Shown piece by piece: positions 1 through 4,855 of a DNA stretch of 6,176 bases. This DNA is from a bacterium (lineage in GTDB: Bacteria > Babelota > Babeliae > Babelales > Chromulinivoraceae). Within the stretch, counting starts at the first letter, position 1. Every line of letters begins with the position of its first letter. The notes below the pieces were generated by a model. The model saw only the letters and a program-made list of their open reading frames with translations. It was not told the DNA's origin and searched no databases. Made by a program: the position numbers and the translations under genes. The stretch is from positions 1 to 6,176 of the forward strand of contig CANCGK010000055.1 in NCBI GenBank assembly GCA_947377595.1, read 5' to 3'.

Positions 1-1
1 G

Positions 2-664
2 AATAAAGGTATAAATTCGCAAGGTCAAAGAATTATTTCAGAACAAAATTTACTCAAGCGTCGTATTCCTCAAATAAAAATATCCGAAGGTAAAAATTAT
101 GGTTTAGGATTTGTCATCGAAACTTCTTGTGGAATTACTATGATTTATCATGGGGGCTCTGTTAATGGTTTTGGATCATATTTATTCTTTTTACCTGAGT
201 ATGATATTGGTTGTATTATACTAACAAATATGACCGGATATTTTTCGACTTTATTTATGCAATCTGTTACTCGCAAATTGATGGAGATTTTGTTTGATGG
301 AAAATCACAAGCTGAAAGTATGTTTAATTTTGGGCTTGAAAAAGAAAAAATTGAATATGAAAAAATGATCCAAGAAGTTGATTTTAATCCTTCAGCTTCA
401 TGGATATCTCAATTAATTGGTAGTTACTCAAATGCTCAACGAGGGCTTTTGATAATTCGTCCAACTAAAAATGGCATTGAGTTGGATGCACGCTTATGGA
501 AAGCAGATCTTGTAGCTGTAAAAAAGTCTGATGGTTCATTAAAATTAATGGTAGCCAATGGACCTTGTGTCGGAATTTCTGTGACTCCACAAGAAAATAA
601 TGGGCAGATGGAATTGGTGATTGATGAAGGTCAACAAAAACAAGTGTTTAAACGAGTGAAATAA
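2..664 (+). CDS. Serine hydrolase of the beta-lactamase/PBP fold, C-terminal part (5'-truncated by window edge)
   Basis: The frame is open from base 2 to the TAA at 662-664, giving 220 residues with no start, so the N-terminus and the catalytic SxxK motif lie outside the window. Visible residues match the C-terminal half of class C beta-lactamase-like hydrolases (Pfam Beta-lactamase): a YGLGF strand at residues 33-37, then HGGSVNGFGSY from residue 50, which takes the place of the KTG/HxG third motif, then a hydrophobic strand ending in LTNM. After residue about 135 comes a small beta-rich C-terminal domain (ISQLIGSY, then alternating strands) like the lipocalin-like extension found after many such hydrolases. 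Family members act outside the cytoplasm as peptidases or esterases on peptidoglycan peptides or other amides; the substrate cannot be told here. An ATG at 140 is internal and is not the start, because homology-like sequence continues upstream of it. Confidence 0.8.
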   Translation, partial: NKGINSQGQRIISEQNLLKRRIPQIKISEGKNYGLGFVIETSCGITMIYHGGSVNGFGSYLFFLPEYDIGCIILTNMTGYFSTLFMQSVTRKLMEILFDGKSQAESMFNFGLEKEKIEYEKMIQEVDFNPSASWISQLIGSYSNAQRGLLIIRPTKNGIELDARLWKADLVAVKKSDGSLKLMVANGPCVGISVTPQENNGQMELVIDEGQQKQVFKRVK

Positions 665-703
665 TAAATTGTATGAGTAAGTACAAATAAATTTAGGATT
701 ATG

Positions 704-1150
704 ATGAAAAATAAATTAATGATATTATTATTACTATGAAGTCAGCAATATTTTATCGAAGATATTGCGTCCTATCATATTCATGCGGGTGATTATACCA
801 GAAAGGAAAAACCAAAAGGTGGACACTCCAATTATAATGGTAACAAGCTTGATTGCTTTAACCTAGAAATAATTAAACATGGGCCTTTTGGTGCTAAAGA
901 TGTTCTTTTTTATAACGCGCGCAATGCTAATTTAACAAAACCTTCTTCTATTTATCCAGAAATCTGGTCTGAGTTTGTCTGTGATCTTAAAGCGATTGAA
1001 GTCATGTTGAGTGACAATACAGTAATTGAAATAGATTTAGATAGAGGGATCATCAATTTTGAAGGATGTACTTCTGAAGGCCTTAATATTCGAATAGGTT
1101 ATGATATTAAAACTAAAAGAATAAAAACTCACTATCCTAAATTTGATTAA
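704..1150 (+). pseudogene. Secreted bacterial EndoU-type RNase, interrupted by in-frame TGA in the signal peptide
   Basis: An AGGA at 695-698 fits the ATG at 704 best (5 nt); an ATG at 701 is only 2 nt away. Counting from 701, the frame reads a Lys-starting hydrophobic stretch (residues 3-12), a TGA at 737-739 (codon 13), then 136 open codons to the TAA at 1148-1150. The downstream part has the hallmarks of the bacterial EndoU domain: H26-x-H28-AGDY, then GGH (40-42), then KPSSIYPEIWS (80-90). These supply the two His, the Lys and the Ser/Thr of the EndoU catalytic centre. Family members cleave RNA and serve as antibacterial toxins or processing enzymes. No ATG, GTG or TTG lies between the TGA and the catalytic His, so the domain cannot be made by simple re-initiation. 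A single base change (TTA to TGA, restoring Leu) would explain the break. The match to EndoU is by motif reading only. The acidic gene downstream is its likely partner. Confidence 0.65.
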
Positions 1151-1164
1151 TAGAAGGAATCTTT

Positions 1165-1641
1165 GTGAAAAATTATATATTCTTGCGGCGTTCTCGATTT
1201 AATTCTTATCATCATATTAGTGATTATGTACCATCATCTAATTTAAGATTTTTAAGAGGATATTTTGAAATAGATTATAAATATCATTATGAAGAATATG
1301 TATTTAATAATATTGTTAGCTCTTTTAATGAATATTTTATTTATAATGATCAACAAAATAAAATGTTATATATTGGTCGAGCTGATTGGGAGTTAGATGA
1401 AGAAGAGATGTGTCCATCAGATGAAGAATTTCCTAATTATGTAAATGATACCAATAGTTGTAAATTGAGTGTTGATAATTATCTTGAATTTAGAACAAAA
1501 TGGGTAGAATTAAAAAAAGCATTGCCTGCTTTTGCAATTATCTATCGAGATGATAATGATTGGGTTGATTGCAAAGGTTTTGATACTAAAGAAGAGATGG
1601 AGTTGTTTGTAAAAAATTATCAGCCTCAAGTAATGCATTAA
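1165..1641 (+). CDS. Small acidic cytoplasmic protein, candidate immunity protein for the EndoU RNase
   Basis: This 158-residue protein starts at a GTG with a good ribosome binding site (AGAAGGA at 1152-1158, 6 nt spacing). It begins 14 nt after the EndoU stop, so the two genes very probably form one transcript. It has no signal peptide or membrane segment. It is acidic (about 28 Asp/Glu against 18 Lys/Arg), with an acidic run at DEEEM and SDEEF around residues 78-88 and many Tyr, Phe and Trp residues. The family is not recognised. The inference of immunity rests on position directly behind a secreted nuclease, small size, cytoplasmic nature and negative charge, all typical of nuclease inhibitors in toxin-immunity pairs. 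It is intact although the toxin is broken, as expected if immunity is still useful. It could also be an unrelated hypothetical protein. Confidence 0.6.
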   Translation: MKNYIFLRRSRFNSYHHISDYVPSSNLRFLRGYFEIDYKYHYEEYVFNNIVSSFNEYFIYNDQQNKMLYIGRADWELDEEEMCPSDEEFPNYVNDTNSCKLSVDNYLEFRTKWVELKKALPAFAIIYRDDNDWVDCKGFDTKEEMELFVKNYQPQVMH

Positions 1642-1765
1642 AAGAGACTGCATGGAGCAAAAATTAACAAAATTACAAAGTTTTAATGTAATGTCAGATT
1701 TTTTGGCTAGTTTTTAAAAATAATATATTGATGGAATGTAAAGCTTTATACATTGGGTAATATTC

Positions 1766-1795
1766 ATGGCTAATAAAAATAATGTTTACAACAAT
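1766..1795 (+). pseudogene. 5' remnant of the GNAT gene cut off by the insertion sequence
   Basis: An ATG at 1766 opens ten codons (MANKNNVYNN) before the left end of the IS; the frame then runs into the element and stops at a TAA at 1811-1813. Joining 1795 directly to 3122 gives an uninterrupted frame in which this polar N-terminal stretch leads into IVIALLVL and a VSA cleavage motif, the normal layout of a Sec signal peptide. The intervening 1326 bases are divisible by three. The ribosome binding site is weak (GGG around 1755-1757), so the start is an inference from the reconstruction. Confidence 0.5.
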
Positions 1796-1805
1796 ACTGT
1801 GAACA
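1790..1805 (+). repeat. Left terminal inverted repeat of the IS
   Basis: AACAATACTGTGAACA is the exact reverse complement of 3112-3127. It lies 13 bp beyond the transposase stop codon. A weaker TTTA match continues inward a few bases later. Confidence 0.9.
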
Positions 1806-1818
1806 AAATTTAACTTTT

Positions 1819-3030
1819 TCAATATTTAACATTGCCGAAGCCTAACATATTTTGATAATCGGGGTGAGATTTAATTGTATCTCTTGATAAATCAAACATT
1901 GCAATAAATCGATTTAGTACGATTTCTACGTAATACTGACGGTGCCAATTCATGATGGAAAAAGGTCGATTGATTTTTTGTTCCTGTTGCAATTGAGTAT
2001 CTTGTAATCGAATGATGTTTGTCGCTAACAAGCTTGCATTAAAATGAAAATCTAACCTTTTTGGTTCTGTGCTCTGACAATCAGCTAATCCAGCGAATCC
2101 TTTTGCATCACGAAAAATGAATTCGATTTGAAAACGAGCTACATAAAATTGATAAATTTTTAAAACTTCAAGTTCTGTATCGGTAGAAAATAATAACGCT
2201 TGCCCATATTTATCTTTATCAATTTTTTTTACTAAAACTGCTTTGACATTGCGTTTTAAAGCAACGCTATACAAAATCAAATTTCGTAGTTCAATATTTT
2301 CTTTTTCTATTTTTATCACTTCTGATGTTTCAAAATCATCAACACTAAATTGTCTTTCATCATACTTTTTTGGTCGCCCACGACGCTTAGCTTTGTTCAT
2401 ATTCAAATAACGAAAGCGCGCATCTTTTCTAAATTTACTGATTACATGTAAACCTAATTCTGTTATTCCTTCAATATATTTTATTTTAGCGAAAAATGCG
2501 TCTGCAACCATGCATTGAATACCTAATGCCTGAAGTTGTAAAATAACATTTTTTACATGTTCGATGCAAAAATCAATTTTTGTAAGAACTTTTTCAGCTA
2601 TGCTTTTTATAATTGTTTGCCTTGATGAAAGTGTAAAACCTTCCTTTTTTTCTCCATTAATTTTAACTATTGCGACAACATTTAGCTCTAATCCTTTTTC
2701 TGCTTTAGATGATGATCCGTTCCAAAAAAAATTTAAACCATATGTTTTTTTGCCTGATTTTGGAATGAAAGTATCATCCTGAGCAGCTATACAGGTTTCA
2801 TTTTTATTTTTAAAGTTTAAAATCAGTTGTAAATTTAATTTTACAAAATCAAATGTTTTTGCCATTTGCCGTGAAAAAGTATGTTCTTCTATTCCCATAA
2901 ATCGGGCCATATTACGAAAGGTTCTTTTTCCTGTAACTCCAACAAGTCCTTGTACCAGTGTTAAAATAAATTTTTTTTGTGCTTTGTGAATTCCATTGAT
3001 TTTATTTAATGCTTGTTCTAAAATTTTCAT
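1819..3030 (-). CDS. IS4-family DDE transposase
   Basis: This 403-residue protein is full-length for the family. It catalyses cut-and-paste movement of the surrounding element by binding the terminal repeats and cleaving with an acidic metal-binding triad. An N-terminal helix-turn-helix-like region is seen around residues 36-57. The first catalytic Asp lies in AAQDDTFIP (D85 or D86), the second in VADAFF (D177), and the third residue is E303. The family signature Y(2)R(3)E(6)K is exact: Y296, R299, E303, K310. A basic linker (KAKRRGRPKK) at 213-222 may contact DNA. The start is supported by AGGA four to eleven bases upstream in the mRNA (complement of 3040-3043). It ends in TGA, so TGA acts as a stop in this gene. 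Translation appears guarded by a leader hairpin (see 3031-3085). Confidence 0.93.
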   Translation of the reverse strand: MKILEQALNKINGIHKAQKKFILTLVQGLVGVTGKRTFRNMARFMGIEEHTFSRQMAKTFDFVKLNLQLILNFKNKNETCIAAQDDTFIPKSGKKTYGLNFFWNGSSSKAEKGLELNVVAIVKINGEKKEGFTLSSRQTIIKSIAEKVLTKIDFCIEHVKNVILQLQALGIQCMVADAFFAKIKYIEGITELGLHVISKFRKDARFRYLNMNKAKRRGRPKKYDERQFSVDDFETSEVIKIEKENIELRNLILYSVALKRNVKAVLVKKIDKDKYGQALLFSTDTELEVLKIYQFYVARFQIEFIFRDAKGFAGLADCQSTEPKRLDFHFNASLLATNIIRLQDTQLQQEQKINRPFSIMNWHRQYYVEIVLNRFIAMFDLSRDTIKSHPDYQNMLGFGNVKY

Positions 3031-3085
3031 TGACCACTTTCCTTTTAAGACCTTTTTGTAGTAAAAAAAGTTTAGGACGTGGTCA
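3031..3085 (-). promoter_or_regulatory. Leader hairpin that would hide the transposase ribosome binding site in read-through RNA
   Basis: In minus-strand RNA, UGACCAC (complement of 3085-3079) can pair with GUGGUCA (3037-3031), which directly abuts the AUG. After a small internal loop, UCCU (3077-3074) pairs with AGGA (3043-3040), the transposase Shine-Dalgarno. This makes an 11-bp stem with a loop of about 30 nt. The pairing is seen in the sequence; the regulatory role is inferred by analogy with IS10 and IS50, where RNA entering from outside the element folds to block transposase translation. Confidence 0.6.
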
Positions 3086-3096
3086 TTTTATTTCAA
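3069..3096 (-). promoter_or_regulatory. Candidate transposase promoter
   Basis: On the minus strand TTGAAA (3096-3091) is followed after 16 bp by TAAACT (3074-3069). Transcription would begin near 3062, downstream of the 5' arm of the leader hairpin, so RNA from this promoter would lack the blocking arm. Both boxes are imperfect and the start site is not known. Confidence 0.5.
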
Positions 3097-3111
3097 CTAA
3101 TTTCTAAAAAC

Positions 3112-3127
3112 TGTTCACAGTATTGTT
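3112..3127 (-). repeat. Right terminal inverted repeat of the IS
   Basis: TGTTCACAGTATTGTT mirrors 1790-1805 exactly over 16 bp. It lies about 80 bp upstream of the transposase start, leaving room for the promoter and leader. Confidence 0.9.
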
Positions 3128-3205
3128 ATTGCATTATTAGTTTTAAATTGCTCATTTGTTAGCGCAAGCAATCATTTTGAGCAAGTTTGTGATGGTAGTC
3201 AACAT
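3122..3205 (+). other. Displaced signal-peptide coding segment of the GNAT gene
   Basis: This stretch is in frame with the downstream GNAT gene and encodes IVIALLVLNCSFVSA, then SNHFEQVCDGSQH: a hydrophobic core and a VSA signal-peptidase motif. It contains no ATG, GTG or TTG, so its start must have been on the far side of the IS (1766). The frame is open back to 3101 within the IS, where a TAA at 3098 closes it. It shows that the GNAT protein was originally exported or membrane-anchored. Confidence 0.65.
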
Positions 3206-3658
3206 ATGCAAACAATGTCTAATTTATTTCAAGATATTATTGCACCTCTTTACGGAGATCAAAAATCAGCTCTTGAAAAAATAGCATCGGCGCAAGACAG
3301 ATTATCTTATATGTTGCTTAATCAAGAATCGGATGCTCTTGGGGTTGTCATTTTTAAAAGTCAATTATCTCAAGAATTTGAATCTTTAGGCATTAACAAT
3401 GCAATAGAATTGAAAACTCTTTTTGTTGTTAATGCCAATAAAAATTCAGGAGTTGGTTTGGGATCGCAACTTTTTAGCCAATGCTTAAATTATGCTCAGT
3501 TGGTAAATGCACAAAATATTGTTGTTACTGTTTCGGAAGAAAAAGATGAGTCTTTGAAATTCTTTGAACGCAAAGGATTTCAAAGAGTTAATGCTTTAGA
3601 GGGTAAATATAAAAGCGGGATTACCGAATTTATACTTGTTAAATCTTTAACTGCATAG
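3206..3658 (+). CDS. GNAT-family N-acetyltransferase, native 5' end separated by IS insertion
   Basis: From the first available ATG the protein has 150 residues and a complete GNAT fold. There is a beta strand LGVVIF at 45-50 and the strand LKTLFVV (69-75). This leads to the acetyl-CoA pyrophosphate loop KNSGVGLGSQL (79-89), with Lys in the usual Gln/Arg place. A further strand, IVVTVS, lies at 105-110, and the C-terminal motif FFERKGF at 119-125. Such enzymes move an acetyl group from acetyl-CoA to an amine; the acceptor is unknown. The ATG at 3206 has no convincing ribosome binding site, and the frame extends upstream through a signal peptide to the IS, so this start is a fallback, not the native one. 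Without the signal peptide the enzyme would stay cytoplasmic, if it is made at all. The convergent ASCH gene lies 26 bp away. Acetyl-CoA is not expected outside the cytoplasm, which makes an exported GNAT odd unless it is delivered into a host. Confidence 0.75.
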   Translation: MQTMSNLFQDIIAPLYGDQKSALEKIASAQDRLSYMLLNQESDALGVVIFKSQLSQEFESLGINNAIELKTLFVVNANKNSGVGLGSQLFSQCLNYAQLVNAQNIVVTVSEEKDESLKFFERKGFQRVNALEGKYKSGITEFILVKSLTA

Positions 3659-3684
3659 TAATAGGCACTTAAATTTGTGGAGTA

Positions 3685-4032
3685 TTAGTTATTGGAAGAT
3701 TTTTGAATTCTAATAGCTAATGCTCCAACTTTTTTTACTTCATCTTTGTAGCCAGGAAAACTTTCATAAAGAGCAACCCCTTCATCAAGTGATGTTATTC
3801 CAGGAAGCATTTTATCAACACTTTCACCTTGCAGCATATCTGTAAAGTTCGCATATACATTCATAGCTTCGACTGTATAAACAATAGTTTCATTGGTATT
3901 TACAGAGGTGAAACTTATATTCATACCAGGTTTTAAGTCTTTAAATTTAGGACTATTAAGTCTTCCTTCTACTGTTTTTAATCCAGATTTTATAGCATCA
4001 AAGTATTGTTGTCTCAGTGATAAATTTAACAT
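3685..4032 (-). CDS. ASCH-domain protein
   Basis: The 115-residue protein is essentially a single ASCH domain, a PUA-like beta-barrel that binds RNA or nucleoside-like ligands. The N-terminal signature is clear: LSLRQQYFDAIKSG followed by KTVEGRL (19-25), then KFKDLKPGMNISF, the usual loop and strand after the motif. The C-terminal part has LPGITSLDEGVALYESFPGY, also seen in small stand-alone ASCH proteins, and ends with the strand ALAIRI. One small ASCH protein, E. coli YqfB, hydrolyses N4-acetylcytidine, so an amidase role is possible but not shown here. An AGGA lies about 11 nt before the ATG. There is no signal peptide. The gene converges on the GNAT gene with no obvious terminator between them. 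Confidence 0.8.
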   Translation of the reverse strand: MLNLSLRQQYFDAIKSGLKTVEGRLNSPKFKDLKPGMNISFTSVNTNETIVYTVEAMNVYANFTDMLQGESVDKMLPGITSLDEGVALYESFPGYKDEVKKVGALAIRIQKSSNN

Positions 4033-4097
4033 GAGTTTGTTATTCCTATTTTAGCTGTATTTATATTTTAAGATGATATTATTATTAATACATCGTT

Positions 4098-4126
4098 ATT
4101 ATATAAAAATGCCAAAAAATTCGATA
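4098..4126 (-). promoter_or_regulatory. Candidate promoter of the ASCH gene
   Basis: A perfect minus-strand TATAAT (complement of 4098-4103) lies about 65 bp before the ASCH start. At 17 bp the -35 position is poor (ATCGAA, complement of 4121-4126), so the call rests on the -10 box. Confidence 0.3.
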
Positions 4127-4130
4127 AATG

Positions 4131-4149
4131 AAAACGTTTTTAACGTTTT
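4131..4149. repeat. Perfect 8-bp inverted repeat (AAAACGTT, 3-nt gap)
   Basis: AAAACGTT and AACGTTTT flank three T residues. It lies just upstream of the candidate ASCH promoter and so could be an operator. As RNA it would be a short hairpin, but no gene ends near it on either strand, which makes a terminator role unlikely. Confidence 0.5.
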
Positions 4150-4211
4150 AAGGTTAGCTGTTCTTTGAGTTTACTCCATCTAAAAGTTCGAAGTGTAGAC
4201 AGTTGCTGCCG

Positions 4212-4251
4212 CCATTTTTGCTCTTAGGAGCTTAAATGAGCGAAATATTGG
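4212..4251 (+). promoter_or_regulatory. Alternative hairpins around the ribosome binding site of the 20-codon ORF
   Basis: UUUUGCUC (4216-4223) can pair with GAGCGAAA (4238-4245) over 8 bp, extended by CCA (4212-4214) and UGG (4249-4251); this shows AGGAG (4226-4230) in the loop. The same GCUC (4220-4223) can instead pair with GAGC (4228-4231), which buries the ribosome binding site. The two folds exclude each other. Pairings are read by eye and a switch is only a suggestion. Confidence 0.3.
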
Positions 4252-4298
4252 TGTCAGTTTTTTCTAAAATGCCCAATGCACTGCAAAAATTAAAATGA
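4236..4298 (+). CDS. 20-residue small protein or leader peptide
   Basis: An ATG with an ideal ribosome binding site (AGGAG at 4226-4230, 5 nt spacing) opens 20 codons, MSEILVSVFSKMPNALQKLK, ending in TGA at 4296-4298. Hydrophobic residues recur every three to four positions (L5, V8/F9, M12, L16, L19), so an amphipathic helix is possible, although P13 would bend it. The stop codon falls inside the left arm of a strong terminator, so the ORF and terminator look like one compact unit. It may be a free small protein, or a leader peptide whose translation affects termination ahead of the SnoaL-like gene. No clear promoter was found upstream. Chance is possible at this length; the ribosome binding site is the main support. 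Confidence 0.4.
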   Translation: MSEILVSVFSKMPNALQKLK

Positions 4299-4327
4299 AT
4301 AGATGTAAAAGTCTATTCATTTTTTTT
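4292..4327 (+). terminator. Strong Rho-independent terminator, also part of the next gene's leader
   Basis: A perfect 12-bp stem (AAAATGAATAGA at 4292-4303 with 4312-4323) with an 8-nt loop is followed by a T run. It closes the 20-codon ORF. Its right arm and T run are part of a sequence copied upstream of the gene at 4942. Confidence 0.85.
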
Positions 4328-4341
4328 GTGTAAAATTATAA
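4313..4341 (+). repeat. Upstream direct repeat, copy 1
   Basis: CTATTCAT, a T run, GTGT and AAATTATAA occur here and again at 4890-4916, differing by two T residues and one A/G change. Both copies lie just ahead of a gene for an exported protein, 26 bp before the start codon in each case. Confidence 0.75.
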
Positions 4342-4354
4342 GAATCACTATATT
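4326..4354 (+). promoter_or_regulatory. Promoter of the SnoaL-like gene
   Basis: TTGTGT (4326-4331) and TATATT (4349-4354) are 17 bp apart. The start of transcription would fall near 4361, giving an almost leaderless message of only a few bases, which is a weakness of this assignment because the AGGA at 4356-4359 would be lost or terminal. The TTATAA at 4336-4341 is an alternative -10 that would keep the ribosome binding site. Confidence 0.4.
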
Positions 4355-4366
4355 TAGGAATGATTT

Positions 4367-4804
4367 ATGATAAAAGCGTTTTATTCAATCGTATTATTAG
4401 CTATAGCAATTTTATTGAGTGGTAATTATTGTGTAGCTATGAATGATAAAGGTGAAAATAATATAGTTATTGCGCAAACATATTATACTGCAATGGCAGA
4501 AAAAAATATTGCAGGAGTAGCACAATATTTAGATGAAAATGTTATATTTATTGCGCCACTTACGACAGTTGTAGGTAAGCAAGAGTTTCTTGAAAGAGTA
4601 AAAGAATTTTTTGCATATTCTGCAAACCTTACGATACGAGTAGTTTTTGGTTCTCATGATCAAGGAATGGTGGTGTTTACATTGGATTATCCTATGCCGA
4701 TTGGTATAGTTGAAGCTGCAGCTTTGTTAACTATGCAAGATGGACTGATTTCCAAGATTGAACTTTTTTATGACGCTCGTCTATTTGAAAAAAGAATCGA
4801 ATAA
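4367..4804 (+). CDS. Exported SnoaL-like (NTF2-fold) protein
   Basis: The 145-residue protein starts at an ATG with AGGA 7 nt upstream (4356-4359). Residues 1-24 form a Sec signal peptide: Lys at 3, a hydrophobic core at 8-18 and CVA before the likely cut after A24. No lipobox is seen. The mature part of about 120 residues fits a single NTF2/SnoaL-like cone fold. It has an N-terminal helix with QTYYTAMAEKNIAGVAQYL, then LDENVIFIAPLTTVVGKQEFLERV, the usual strand, loop and helix of this family, then long strands ending in ISKIELFYD. Members may be enzymes (cyclases, isomerases) or ligand-binding proteins, and the fold does not tell which. The gene stands alone between its own promoter region and terminator. 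Both flanks resemble those of the next gene although the proteins are unrelated. Confidence 0.75.
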   Translation: MIKAFYSIVLLAIAILLSGNYCVAMNDKGENNIVIAQTYYTAMAEKNIAGVAQYLDENVIFIAPLTTVVGKQEFLERVKEFFAYSANLTIRVVFGSHDQGMVVFTLDYPMPIGIVEAAALLTMQDGLISKIELFYDARLFEKRIE

Positions 4805-4807
4805 TAA

Positions 4808-4847
4808 TTTAAAATCAAAAGGGATATACAAAAAAGTATGTCCTTTT
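4808..4847 (+). repeat. Downstream direct repeat with terminator, copy 1
   Basis: About 40 bases (TTTAAAAT, CAAAAGGGATATAC, then the right arm of the terminator) recur at 5342-5382 with only a few changes. The changes partly preserve pairing by G-U exchange, so both copies still fold. Confidence 0.7.
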
Positions 4848-4850
4848 TTT
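4817..4850 (+). terminator. Rho-independent terminator of the SnoaL-like gene
   Basis: AAAAGGGATATAC (4817-4829) pairs with 4836-4848 over 13 positions including two G-U pairs, with a loop of six A residues and a run of seven T. It begins 12 bp after the stop codon. Confidence 0.85.
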
Positions 4851-4855
4851 ACGTG

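Larger units (their letters stand above)
1790..3127. mobile_element. Complete IS4-family insertion sequence, about 1.33 kb
   Basis: A single minus-strand transposase gene is flanked by a perfect 16-bp inverted repeat at 1790-1805 and 3112-3127. The transposase has the full DDE triad and the IS4 YREK signature. The core tip on each side is ACTGTGAACA; the outer six bases of the repeat (AACAAT and ATTGTT) could belong to the element or to a palindromic target. No clear direct target duplication is seen whichever boundary is chosen; only a 2-bp AT fits. The element interrupts the signal peptide of a GNAT gene. Its own sequence looks intact, so it may still be active. Confidence 0.9.

Noticed and set aside
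140..664. Treating the serine hydrolase gene as starting at the ATG at 140
   Set aside because: The frame is open to the window edge and conserved-looking sequence (YGLGF and neighbours) lies upstream of that ATG, so it is internal.
736..792. 18-codon frame starting at the ATG that overlaps the TGA of the EndoU gene
   Set aside because: It is out of frame with the conserved EndoU motifs, stops quickly and has no suitably placed ribosome binding site.
704..1150. Alternative genetic code with TGA read as an amino acid
   Set aside because: Only one in-frame TGA is seen in the window, TGG is used for Trp, and TGA ends the transposase. A point mutation is the simpler reading.
1672..1692. Terminator after the candidate immunity gene (ATTACA/TGTAAT)
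   Set aside because: The six-pair stem is all weak pairs but one and has no T run directly behind it.
2564..2782. 72-codon plus-strand reading frame
   Set aside because: It lies wholly inside the transposase gene on the other strand, has no family resemblance, and is a shadow of that coding sequence.
1796..3121. 2-bp AT target-site duplication of the IS
   Set aside because: Two bases are expected by chance, and removing one copy would shift the frame of the reconstructed signal peptide.
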